Assembly (NCBI RefSeq): GCF_003285265.1
Contig: NZ_CP030239.1
Coordinates: 2,208,501-2,272,500, forward strand
Source of the DNA: Paracoccus mutanolyticus
GTDB taxonomy: Bacteria > Pseudomonadota > Alphaproteobacteria > Rhodobacterales > Rhodobacteraceae
Length of the DNA stretch: 64,000 nt
Direction of reading: 5' to 3'
Positions within the stretch are counted from its first letter, which is position 1, and each line of letters begins with the position of its first letter. Below, piece by piece: positions 29,772 to 39,347 of the stretch. The notes under the pieces are model-generated. The model was given only the letters and a program-made list of their open reading frames with translations, had not been told where the DNA came from and searched no databases. The translations under genes were made by a program, and so were the position numbers.

Positions 29772-30856
29772 ATGATCTTTCTGGTGGGGGCGCTGGCCCA
29801 TCCCATGCTGCGCATGCGGCTTGCGCCCGGCGCGTCGAGGTCGAGGGGCTGCCCGGCCATGCGCTGCAGGGCGGGCAGGGTGCGGGCATCGCGCCGGACG
29901 GCTGGCCCGCGCTGGTCCCCGCCCAGGGGCGGGTGCCGCTGTGGCGGACCGACGGACCCCGGCGCTGACCCGCTATGCGCACATCTTCGGGCTCGAGCCG
30001 GTGGCGGTCGCCGGGCGCGACATCCTGGGCGTCGCCGTCCGCGCGCGGGAAGGCGCCGGGCGCTGGGACCCCGAGCTTGCCGCCGCGCTGAGCCGATCAC
30101 CTGATCGCGCTGCCGCCCGACCGGCCGACCGAGGCGGTGCGGGCGCGGCTGCCCCTGATCGCGGCCTGGGTCGCCTCGACCCTGCGGGCGGCGCGCGACA
30201 GCCGCGACCTGCCGGCCCTGGGCCCGGCGGGAGACGACCGGCTGCAGGTGCTGGCGGTCGAGGAGCCCTATGCGGAATTCTTCTCGGTCCAGGAAATCAC
30301 CCTGCGCCACCGCCGGCACCGGGGCGGCTGGACGCCCGAGGTGCTGCGCGCGGTCTTCGTCTCGGGCGATGCGGCGGTGGTGCTGCCTTGGGACCCGCTG
30401 CGCGACCGGGTGCTGCTGATCGACCAGTTCCGCGCCGGGCCCGCCGCGCGCGGCGACCGCCAGCCCTGGTTCTGGGAGGCCCCCGCCGGCCGCGTCGATC
30501 CGACCGAGACGCCCGAGCAGGCCGTGTTGCGCGAGGCCATCGAGGAAACCGGCCTGGCCATCGACCGCCTGATCCCCGGTCCCCACAACTATCCCAGCCC
30601 CGGCCTGCTGGCCGAGTTCCTGTATCTTTACGTCGGCATCGCCGATCTGCCCGACGACGTGGCGGGCTTCGGTGGCCTCGATACCGAGAACGAGGACATC
30701 CGCAGCCAGCTTCTTCCCCGCGCCGAACTGACGCGGATGGCGCTGGCGGGGCAGGTCAGGAACGGGCCCCTGCTGTCGCTTGCGCTGTGGCTGGAACTGA
30801 ACCAGCAGAAGATTCGCATGGAACTTGGGCAGGATAAGCCGGGTTTGATCCCCTGA
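29772..30856 (+). CDS. trgB: TrgB-like NUDIX hydrolase, three frameshifts
   Basis: After frame correction the protein has an N-terminal gamma-glutamylcyclotransferase-like segment (MIFLVGALAHPML, then LPGHALQGG and RYAHIFGLEPVAV) and a C-terminal NUDIX domain with the box EAPAGRVDPTETPEQAVLRE and AIEETGL. It matches the ADP-ribose-pyrophosphatase-like TrgB family. Adjacency to cysK repeats the trgB-cysK linkage known from the tellurite-resistance locus of Rhodobacter sphaeroides. The frame breaks near 29833, 29955 and 30095, all explainable by lost bases. The C-terminal 240 residues (30137 on) are intact. A role in tellurite or oxidative stress is inferred from synteny. Confidence 0.82.
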
Positions 30857-30932
30857 CCCCGGGCGGGGCGGGGTTGCCGCCCGCCGGCGCCCGCGTGTAA
30901 ACCGGGGCGACCACTTCGCGAAAGGCCACGCC

Positions 30933-31964
30933 ATGCGCATCTGCCCCGACCTCGCCTCTGCCATCGGCAACACGCCCCTGATCCGGCTGCGCCGCGCCTC
31001 CGAGGAAACGGGGTGCGAGATCCTGGGCAAGGCCGAGTTCATGAACCCCGGCCAGTCGGTCAAGGACCGCGCCGCGCTTTACATCATCCAGGACGCCGTG
31101 GCGCGGGGCGAGCTGAAGCCCGGCGGCACCATCGTCGAGGGCACCGCCGGCAACACCGGCATCGGCCTGGCCTTGGTCGGCGCCTCGATGGGCTTCCGCA
31201 GCGTCATCGTGATCCCGGAAACCCAAAGCCAGGAGAAAAAGGACATGCTGCGCCTGGCCGGGGCCGAACTGGTCGAGGTGCCGGCCCAGCCCTACAAGAA
31301 CCCCAACAACTACGTCCGATACTCGGGCCGGCTGGCCGAGGAACTGGCCAGGACCGAGCCCAACGGCGCGATCTGGGCCAACCAGTTCGACAACACCGCG
31401 AACCGCCGCGCCCATCTGGAAACCACCGGGCCCGAGATCTGGGAACAGACCGGGGGCAAGGTCGACGGCTTCATCTGCGCGGTCGGCTCGGGCGGTACGC
31501 TGGCGGGCGTCGCCGACGCGCTGCAGCCCAAGGGCGTCAAGATCGGCCTGGCCGACCCCGAGGGCGCGGCACTTTACAGCTTCTACACCGAAGGGGTCTT
31601 CGAAAGCCCCGGCTCCTCCATCACCGAGGGTATCGGCCAGGGCCGCATTACCGCGAACCTGGAAGGCTTCACGCCCGATTTCGCCTATCGTATCCCCGAT
31701 GCCGAGGCGCTGCCGGTGATCTTCGACCTCTTGGAACACGAAGGGCTGTGCCTGGGCGGCTCCTCGGGGATCAACGTCGCGGGCGCCATCCGCATGGCGC
31801 GCGACATGGGGCCCGGTCACACCATCGTGACGGTGCTGTGCGATTACGGCACGCGTTACCAGACCAAGCTGTTCAACCCCGACTTCCTGCACGCCAAGGG
31901 CCTGCCCGTGCCCCGCTGGATGGCGCGCAAACCCGCCGATCTGCCCGAGGTTTTCGAGGACTGA
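30933..31964 (+). CDS. cysK: Cysteine synthase A
   Basis: PLP enzyme making cysteine from O-acetylserine and sulfide. The 343-residue protein has the PLP Lys in NPGQSVKDRAA, the substrate loop GTAGNTGIG, the PLP-phosphate loop GSGGTLAG, and the C-terminal CDYGTRY. It follows trgB by 76 bp; in R. sphaeroides cysK adjoins trgAB and contributes to tellurite resistance. Intact frame. Confidence 0.95.
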   Translation: MRICPDLASAIGNTPLIRLRRASEETGCEILGKAEFMNPGQSVKDRAALYIIQDAVARGELKPGGTIVEGTAGNTGIGLALVGASMGFRSVIVIPETQSQEKKDMLRLAGAELVEVPAQPYKNPNNYVRYSGRLAEELARTEPNGAIWANQFDNTANRRAHLETTGPEIWEQTGGKVDGFICAVGSGGTLAGVADALQPKGVKIGLADPEGAALYSFYTEGVFESPGSSITEGIGQGRITANLEGFTPDFAYRIPDAEALPVIFDLLEHEGLCLGGSSGINVAGAIRMARDMGPGHTIVTVLCDYGTRYQTKLFNPDFLHAKGLPVPRWMARKPADLPEVFED

Positions 31965-31972
31965 TATCCCGC

Positions 31973-34453
31973 ATGACACGTCTGAATGCTCTGGTCACGG
32001 CGCTGCTGCTGTGCCTGTCGATGGTTCTTGGGGGCGCCGCGCTGGCACAGGACCAGCCGCAGGCCCCGAATTACGACGCCTGGAACAAGCTGGCCGACCA
32101 GACCGAGGACATTCTGGAATCCGGCCAGGCCAATGACACCCGGCTGCAATCCATCCGCGAACAGGTCGTGCAGTGGCGCGACCGCTTCAAGGCGGCCGAA
32201 GGGACGAACAGCACCCGCATCGCGACGCTCAAGGACCAGATCGCCGCCTTGGGGCCGGCCCCGGCCGAGGGCCAGACCGAATCCGACGATATCGCCGCCC
32301 GCCGCAAGGAACTGAACGACCAGCTTTCCGAATTGCAGGCGCCGGGGCTAAAGGCGGTCGAGGCCTTTGGCCGCGCCGACGCGATCGTCCAGCAGATCGA
32401 CCAGACCATCCGGCAGCGCCAGACCTATGCGCTGATCCGGCAGACACCCTCGCCGCTGAACCCGGCGAACTGGGCGCCCGCCGTGACCGAGGCGGTGGAT
32501 ATCAGCAGGAATGTCGCGACCGAGGTCAGCGCCCGCTGGGACGACTACGGCTCGGGGCCGGACGGCCGGTCGCGGATGCTGGTGACGCTGGGCTTCCTGC
32601 TGGCGGCGCTGCTGCTGTTGTCGCGCGGGCGGCTCTGGGTCGATTCCCTGCCGCAACGCCTGTCGGCGCGGGCCAGCGAACGGTCGCGGGCCGCGGTGGT
32701 CTTTGCCGTCTCGCTCAGCCAGATCGCGATTCCGTTCTTCGGCGTGCTGCTGGCGACGGCGGCGCTGGTGTCGACGGGGCTGTTCAGCGACTGGGGCCGG
32801 CCGCTGCTGCTGTCCATCCCCGGCGCGGGCCTGTCGCTGTTCGGCGGCATCTGGCTGGTCGGGCGGCTGTTTCCCGAACCCGGGGCGGGCGGCTCGCTCC
32901 CGCTGCCCCTGAACGACGACACGCGGCGCCAGGCGGCGTTCCGCGCCTCGATGCTGGCCTTGGCGATGGCGCTGCACCAGCTGTTCTCGCGCTCGGTGCT
33001 GCCGCTGGCCGGGTTCCACAGCCAGAACGACAGCGAAACAGTACCCCAGCGCCTCAGCGAGGCCTCGGCCGGGGTCTGGCACTTCCTGATGATCCTGCTG
33101 GGCGCCTTCTTCCTGTTCCAGCTGTGCAACATCCTGCGCCGCATCCGCCCGGTCGAGGGCGAGCGCAGAACTATCGCATCCGCATCGTGGTCTTTCTGGG
33201 CATGGCCGGGCGGATCGTCGCGCTGGCCGCGCCGATCGCTGCGGCGGCGGGCTATGTGACCGGGGCCAACGCGGCGCTCTGGTCCTCGGTCATGACGCTG
33301 GGCTGGTCGGCCTGCTCATCATCCTGCAGGACTTCATCGCCGATCTCTATGCCATGGCCACCGGGGGCGACCAGTCGGCGCGCGACGCGCTGATGCCGGT
33401 GCTGGTCGGCTTTGCGCTGGTGGTGCTGTCGCTGCCGCTGTTCGCCCTGATCTGGGGCGCCCGGCCCAGCGACCTGGCCAGCTTCCGCGCGCGCAGGGCT
33501 TCAGCTTTGCCGGCGTGCGCCTGTCGCCCATGGCGATGCTGACCTTCGTCATCGTCTTTGCCATCGGCTATTCGCTGACCAGCTTCGTGCAGGGCGCGTT
33601 CCGCAGCTCGATCCTGCCCAAGACGCGGCTGGACACGGGCGGGCAGAACGCGGTCGTGTCGATGATCGGCTATGTGGGCCTCGCGCTCGCGGCGGTCTTT
33701 GCCATCACCTCGGCCGGGATCGACCTGACCTCGCTGGCCTTCGTCGCCGGTGCGCTGTCGGTCGGCATCGGTTTCGGCATGCAGCAGGTGGTGTCGAACT
33801 TCGTCTCGGGCATCATCCTGCTGGTCGAGCGGCCCATCGCCGTCGGCGACTGGATCGAGGTCGGCGGCCAGCAGGGCGTCGTGAAAAAGATGGCGGTGCG
33901 CGCCACCCAGATCCAGACCTTCGACCGCACCCAGATCGTGGTGCCGAACTCGAACCTCATCACCCAGCCGGTGACGAACTGGACGCGCAACAACCTGTCG
34001 GGCCGCATCATCGTGCCGCTGACCGTGGGCGTTCCCACCGATCACCGGCTGGTCGCCCAGCTGCTGCGCGAGATCGCCGAGGATCAGCCCACCGTGCTGA
34101 TCAACCCCGCCCCCGCCGTCCTTTTGCGCAGCATCACGCCCTCGGGGCAGAACTGGGAACTGCGGGCGATGCTGTCGGACATCAACGGCGGGGTGGGCGT
34201 GGTCTCGGAGATCAACCAGCAGATCCTGGACCGCTTCCCCGCCGCAGGCATCATCCTGCCGGGCAGCACGCGCGGGGCGCAGGACATCTTCCTGCACCCG
34301 GCCGAAGAACCCGCCGCCCCGGCCCCCGACGACGACAAGGGCGACGATGCGGCGGCCCCGGCCGCGCTGCCCGACCCATCCGAGGATCTGGCCTCGAACG
34401 AGGGCGCGGCCTTCGGTCCCTCGGGCCAGCAGCCCGCCCGCGACCGGGGCTGA
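31973..34453 (+). CDS. Large MscS-type mechanosensitive channel with DUF3772 domain, three frameshifts
   Basis: About 826 residues after correction. It has a signal peptide ([16 protein letters not shown]), a periplasmic coiled-coil DUF3772 region (to ~residue 180), many transmembrane helices, then the MscS core: the pore-lining helix region [24 protein letters not shown], the beta domain [16 protein letters not shown], and [15 protein letters not shown]. It ends in an acidic Pro/Ala-rich tail. It opens on hypo-osmotic membrane tension. The frame breaks near 33166, 33304 and 33493, each consistent with one missing base. It starts 9 bp after cysK. Confidence 0.9.
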
Positions 34454-34568
34454 CGTCCGGCACCGCGCCCGCCGTCCCCGGGCGCGGGTGAAGTCCGGGT
34501 TCGCGCTGGAAATTCCTGCCGAGGTATGGGCAAATGCGGCCAGTGATTTCGGCGGGACGGGGCAGGCC

Positions 34569-35882
34569 ATGCAGATGACCATCGACGAGGCGCTGGCACA
34601 GGGGGGCGCGGGTTCGTTCCAGCGCCGGCTTCTGGGCATCTTCGGGCTGGTCTGGGCGGCGGATGCGATGCAGGTCATCGCCATCGGCTTCACCGCCGCC
34701 TCGATCGCAGCCAGTTTCGGCCTGACCGTGCCGCAGGCGCTCCAGACCGGGACGCTGTTCTTTCTGGGCATGTTCGCGGGCGCGACCCTGTTCGGCCGCA
34801 TCGCCGACCGGATCGGACGGCGCAACGTCCTGCTTCTGACGGTGGCCTGCGATGCGGTCTTTGGTCTGGCGTCGGTCTTTGCGACCGACTTCACCATGCT
34901 TGTGGCGCTACGCTTCCTGACCGGGATGGCGGTGGGCGGCACGCTGCCCGTCGACTACGCCATGATGGCCGAATTCCTGCCGCCCCGGAACCGGGGCCGC
35001 TGGCTGGTCTGGCTGGAAGGCTTCTGGGCGCTGGGCACCATCGTCATCGCCCTGACCGCCTGGGCGGCGCACAGCCTAGGTGCCGAGGAGCCCTGGCGCT
35101 GGATCTTTGCCGTCGCCGCGCTGCCCGCGCTGATCGGGGTCTGGCTGCGCCTCTGGGTGCCGGAATCGCCCATGTATCTGCTGCGCAAGGGGGACGAGGC
35201 CGGGGCGCGCCGCGTGCTCGACCGGGTGCTGGCGGCGAATGGCGCGCCGGCGCTGCAGGCCGGCACCCGCCTGGTCGCGCCGGTGCTGCCCGGCACGGGG
35301 CAGGGGCTGTTCGGCCCCGAACTGCGCAACCGCAGCATCGCGATCTTTGCGACCTGGTTCCTGGTCTCGCTGTCCTATTACGGGGTGTTCGTCTGGCTGC
35401 CCTCGGAACTGGTCAAGGGCGGCATGGGCTTCGTGCGCGGCCACGGCTTCCTGGTGCTGCTGGCCTTGGCCCAGATCCCCGGCTATGCCCTGGCCGCCCA
35501 CGGGGTCGAGGCCTGGGGCCGCAAGCTGACCCTGCAGGTTTTCCTGCTGCTCAGCGCGGTCGCCTGCTTCCTTTTCACCATCGCCGCCAGCCCCTGGCTG
35601 ATCGCCGCCTCGCTCATGGTGATGAGCTTTGCACTGCTGGGCACCTGGGGCGCGCTTTACGCCTTCACGCCCGAGCTTTACCCGACCGGCCTGCGCGGCA
35701 CCGGGATGGGCACGGCCAGCGCGGTTGCGCGGGTGGGCGGGCTTCTGGCGCCGTCGCTGCTGGCCAGCGTGGTCGCGCGCGGCTTCGGCGTCGCCATCGG
35801 GGTCTTTGCCGCGCTCCTGGTGCTGGCGGCGCTGATGACCCTGCTGATCCGGGCCGAGACGCGCAACCAGGCCATCGGCTAG
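34569..35882 (+). CDS. MFS transporter, sugar/aromatic acid type
   Basis: A 437-residue protein with about 12 hydrophobic segments. MFS signatures include GRIADRIGRRNVLL after TM2, RFLTGMAVGGTLPVDYAMMAEFLPPRNRGR in TM4-5 and PELYPTGLRGTGMG near TM11, a pattern of the metabolite:H+ symporter/SV2-like branch. The substrate is unknown; aromatic acids are a reasonable guess but the catabolic cluster is 20 kb away. ATG 34569 was chosen over the longer open frame because the upstream codons overlap the channel gene's 3' region. Confidence 0.85.
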   Translation: MQMTIDEALAQGGAGSFQRRLLGIFGLVWAADAMQVIAIGFTAASIAASFGLTVPQALQTGTLFFLGMFAGATLFGRIADRIGRRNVLLLTVACDAVFGLASVFATDFTMLVALRFLTGMAVGGTLPVDYAMMAEFLPPRNRGRWLVWLEGFWALGTIVIALTAWAAHSLGAEEPWRWIFAVAALPALIGVWLRLWVPESPMYLLRKGDEAGARRVLDRVLAANGAPALQAGTRLVAPVLPGTGQGLFGPELRNRSIAIFATWFLVSLSYYGVFVWLPSELVKGGMGFVRGHGFLVLLALAQIPGYALAAHGVEAWGRKLTLQVFLLLSAVACFLFTIAASPWLIAASLMVMSFALLGTWGALYAFTPELYPTGLRGTGMGTASAVARVGGLLAPSLLASVVARGFGVAIGVFAALLVLAALMTLLIRAETRNQAIG

Positions 35883-35932
35883 GCCGCCGCCGCCCCTTGC
35901 CTTTCCCCCGCGCGAATGGCTAGTGCGGCGCC

Positions 35933-37036
35933 ATGACCACCGTATCCGACCTTTACGAGGCCCGCGTCCGCGCCGGCCAGCTGGAACCCGACGCGGCGCA
36001 GCGCGGCGTCCTGCCCGCGCTCGACCGCCTGGTGCGCGACCTGGGCGCGGCCGCCCCGCCGCCGCAGCCGCAGAAATCGGGCTGGTTCGGCAAGCTCCTG
36101 GGCGGGGGCGCATCCGATCCCGCGCCGCCGGTCCGCGGCATCTACCTGTGGGGCGGCGTCGGTCGCGGCAAGTCCATGCTGATGGACCTGGTGGCCGAAG
36201 CCGCGCCCACCCCGCAAAAACGGCGCGTGCATTTCCACGAATTCATGCAGGAAATCCAGGCCGGGCTGAACCGCGCCCGCCAGGCCGGCCAGCAGGACGC
36301 GGTGCGCCCCGTCGCCATGGAGGTCGCCGCCGCCACCCGGCTTTTGTGCTTTGACGAAATGCAGATCACCGACATCGCCGACGCGATGATCGTGGGCCGG
36401 CTGTTCCAGATCCTGTTCGAACAGGGCGTGACCATCGTCACCACCTCGAACCGCGTCCCCGAGGACCTGTACAAGAACGGCCTGAACCGCCAGCTGTTCC
36501 TGCCCTTCATCGCGCTGATCCGCGAGCGGCTTGAGGTGATCGAGCTGGCCAGCCCCACCGACCACCGCCAGGACCGGGACGAGGGCGCGCAGGTCTGGTT
36601 CTCGCCCGCCGACAGCATCGCGCGCGGGGCGCTGGACGCGATCTGGGCGCACGAGACGGGCGGCCAGCCGGAAACCCCGCTGGTCCTCGACATCAAGGGC
36701 CGCAAGGTCGAACTGCCCCGGCACGTCGGCCGCGCGGCGCGCGCCAGCTTCTGGGACCTCTGCGGCAGGCCGCTCGGGCCCGGCGACTACCTGACCATCG
36801 CCCAGGCGCTCGATGTGCTGCTGATCGACGCCATCCCGCGCCTGTCGCAATCGAACTTCAACGAGGCCAAGCGTTTCGTCACCCTGATCGACGCGCTTTA
36901 CGAGGCCCGCGTCCGGCTGATCGCCAGCGCCGCCGACGACCCCGAACGGCTGTATGCCGAGGGCGAGGGCGCCTTCGAATTCGAACGCACCGCCAGCCGC
37001 CTGCGCGAGATGCGCGACGCCGACTGGGGGCGCTAG
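35933..37036 (+). CDS. zapE: Cell division protein ZapE (AFG1-like ATPase)
   Basis: A 367-residue P-loop ATPase of the AFG1/ZapE family: Walker A GGVGRGKS (residues 74-81), HFHEFM, Walker B LLCFDEMQITDIADAM, sensor TTSNRVPEDLYKNGL, and QSNFNEAKRFVTLIDALYE near the C-terminus. In E. coli ZapE destabilises FtsZ bundles under low oxygen; mitochondrial relatives handle respiratory-chain subunits. Intact frame; convergent with folC. Confidence 0.95.
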   Translation: MTTVSDLYEARVRAGQLEPDAAQRGVLPALDRLVRDLGAAAPPPQPQKSGWFGKLLGGGASDPAPPVRGIYLWGGVGRGKSMLMDLVAEAAPTPQKRRVHFHEFMQEIQAGLNRARQAGQQDAVRPVAMEVAAATRLLCFDEMQITDIADAMIVGRLFQILFEQGVTIVTTSNRVPEDLYKNGLNRQLFLPFIALIRERLEVIELASPTDHRQDRDEGAQVWFSPADSIARGALDAIWAHETGGQPETPLVLDIKGRKVELPRHVGRAARASFWDLCGRPLGPGDYLTIAQALDVLLIDAIPRLSQSNFNEAKRFVTLIDALYEARVRLIASAADDPERLYAEGEGAFEFERTASRLREMRDADWGR

Positions 37037-37050
37037 GGGGCCGCCAGGCC

Positions 37051-38318
37051 TCAGCCGTTCTCGCGCAGCACCCGTCCCGCCAGGTAAAGCGAGCCGCAGA
37101 TCAGGATGCGCGCGCCGGGATGGGCGGCGGCGATCCCCGCGACCGCCGCGCCCACATCGGGCGCGGTCGTGGCAGGCAGCCCCGCCTGCGCCGCAAAACC
37201 GGCGGTCTCCTCGGCGGGCAGGGTGTTCGGCTCGCCGGGAATGGCCACGGCGGTCAGGCTTTGCGCCACGCCCGCCAAGGGGCGCATGTAACCCAGCACG
37301 TCCTTGGTGTTCAGCATGCCGCAGACCAGATGCGTCGGCCGCGCGGGCATCGCGGCCAGGGTCGCGGCCACCGCCTCGCCCCCGGCCGGGTTGTGCCCGC
37401 CGTCCAGCCACAATTCGCACCCGCCCGCCGCCTCGACCAGCGGGCCGCGCGTCAGGCGCTGCATCCGCGCGGGCCATTCGGCGCGGGTCACGGCGGCCAC
37501 GGCCTCGGGTTCGCCAAAGCCCAGTTCGCGCAGCGCGGCGATGGCTGTGCCGGCGTTCTGGAACTGGTGCGGCCCCGGCAGCACCGGCGGCGGCAGGTCC
37601 AAAAGCCCGCGCTGGTCGAAATAGACCAGCCGCCCGTGTTCGGCGTAAGCGTCCCAGTCCTGCCGTGCGATCAACAGGGGCGCGCCCAGCGCCTCGGCCC
37701 GCGCCTCGATCACCGCACGCGCGGGCGCCTCCTGCAGGCCGACGATCACCGGCACGCCGCGCTTGATGATCCCGGCCTTTTCGCCCGCGATCTCGGGCAG
37801 GGTCTCGCCCAGGTATTGCGTATGGTCGATGCTGATCGGGGTGATGACGCTCAGCCGCGGGGCGGCGATCACGTTCGTCGCGTCCAGCCGCCCGCCCAGG
37901 CCCACCTCCAGCAGCGTGTAATCCGCCGCCACGCGCGAGAACGCCAGGAAGGCCGCCGCCGTGGTGATCTCGAAGAAGGTGATCGGCGCGCCGCCGTTCG
38001 CCGCCTCGCATTCTTCCAGCGTGGCGGCCATATCCATCTCGGGATCGAGGAGGAAACGCTCGAGATACGGGCGGTGGAAGTAACTTCGAGCAATGTCGGC
38101 GATGCTGCCGGACCTGCTTGCCCGGATCCCAGCGGACGAGGAGATCGCCACGGTCACGGCCCACGATGCCTACGACCCGGCGATGGGATGACCGGCGGGA
38201 TGCGCCGTTCGGGATGGTCCAGCGCCGCCAGCAGCCGTTCCATCCGGTCCAGCGACAGGTCGATGACCTTCGGGTGCAGCGCCATCAGCCGCGCCAGGAT
38301 CGCGTCCGACGATGTCAT
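37051..38318 (-). pseudogene. folC: Folylpolyglutamate synthase/dihydrofolate synthase FolC, P-loop region replaced
   Basis: The N-terminus (MTSSDAILARLMALHPKVIDLSLDRM, starting 8 bp after accD) and the long C-terminal part from EECEAANGGAPITFFEITTAAA to 37051 are clear FolC, including LEVGLGGRLDATN, TPISIDHTQYLG and LDGGHNPAG. Between about 38186 and 38029 the expected HVAGTNGKGS P-loop and following ISPHL region are missing; the DNA there is part of an IS5-family transposase on the opposite strand. The protein cannot bind ATP as written. FolC is normally essential, so an assembly fault or a second functional copy must be considered. Confidence 0.9.
38029..38186 (+). mobile_element. IS5-family transposase fragment inside folC
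   Basis: Reads HIHLGIEEETLEIRAVEV, then TSSNVGDA, and after one lost base MLPDLLARIPADEEIATVTA and HDAYDP. This is the DDE-region segment of IS5-family transposases (typical form: TADGAYDTRKCH). Only about 50 codons are present, with no terminal inverted repeats, no start and no target duplication visible. The expected conserved ADGAYD reads AHDAYD here. Confidence 0.75.
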
Positions 38319-38326
38319 CGCGCGGC

Positions 38327-39256
38327 TCAGGCCGGGTTCGCTTCGGCCGCCTCGGGGGCGGGGGCGGGGATCGGGCCGGGCGCGGGCAGGTCGCCCGCCA
38401 CCGGCGCGGGCAGGTTGCCCACCATGCGCAGGATGCCGACCAGCTCCTCGCGCAGCTTCTTGCGATGGGTCACCCGGTCCAGCATGCCGTGCTCCAGCAG
38501 GTATTCGGCGCGCTGGAACCCCTCGGGCAGCTTTTCGCGGATGGTCTGCTCGATCACGCGCGGCCCGGCAAAGCAGATCAGCGCATTGGGCTCGGCGATC
38601 TGGATGTCGCCCAGCATGGCATAGCTCGCGGTGACGCCGCCGGTCGTCGGATGGGTCAGCACGACGATATAGGGCAGGCCCGCTTCCTTCAGCATCTCGA
38701 CGGCGACGGTGGTGCGGGGCATCTGCATCAGGGACAGGATGCCTTCCTGCATCCGCGCGCCGCCGGCGGCGGAAAACAGCACCAGCGGACGGCGCAGCGC
38801 CACCGCGCGCTCGGCGGCGGCGATGATGGCGTTGCCGACATACATGCCCATCGACCCGCCCATGAAGGAAAAGTCCTGCGCCGCCATGACGACGGGGGTG
38901 CGGCCCATCTCGCCCTCGGCGACCAGCATGGCCTCCTTCTCGCCGGTGGCCTTCTGCGCGGCCTTCATCCGGTCGGGATACTTCTTCTGGTCGCGGAACT
39001 GCAGCGGGTCGGCGACCGGCTCGGGGACCTTGACCTCGTTGAACACGCCGCCGTCGAACAGCGCGGCAAAGCGGGCGCGCGGGCTGATCGCCAGGTGGTG
39101 GTCGCAGTTGGTGCAGACGTTCAGGTTCTCGGCCAGTTCGCGATGAAACAGCATGGTCCCGCATTCGGGGCACTTGGTCCACAGGTTCTCGGGCACTTCG
39201 CGGCGCGAGAACAGCGAATTGATGCGCGGACGCACATAGTTGGTGATCCAGTTCAT
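38327..39256 (-). CDS. accD: Acetyl-CoA carboxylase carboxyltransferase subunit beta
   Basis: Forms malonyl-CoA with AccA in fatty acid synthesis. The 309-residue protein has the N-terminal zinc ribbon (Cys29, Cys32, Cys48, Cys51 in TKCPECG and NVCTNCDHH), the crotonase-fold core [25 protein letters not shown] and [16 protein letters not shown]. The accD-folC order is standard in bacteria. Intact, with a Pro/Ala-rich C-terminal tail. Confidence 0.97.
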   Translation of the reverse strand: MNWITNYVRPRINSLFSRREVPENLWTKCPECGTMLFHRELAENLNVCTNCDHHLAISPRARFAALFDGGVFNEVKVPEPVADPLQFRDQKKYPDRMKAAQKATGEKEAMLVAEGEMGRTPVVMAAQDFSFMGGSMGMYVGNAIIAAAERAVALRRPLVLFSAAGGARMQEGILSLMQMPRTTVAVEMLKEAGLPYIVVLTHPTTGGVTASYAMLGDIQIAEPNALICFAGPRVIEQTIREKLPEGFQRAEYLLEHGMLDRVTHRKKLREELVGILRMVGNLPAPVAGDLPAPGPIPAPAPEAAEANPA

Positions 39257-39347
39257 CCGGGGGCCCCTTGCGGCTCAGGTCTGGCCCGTGACTTAGGCAA
39301 AACCGCGCGGAATTGCAATTCCACGCGGGCCGGGCTTTGATGCGCGG

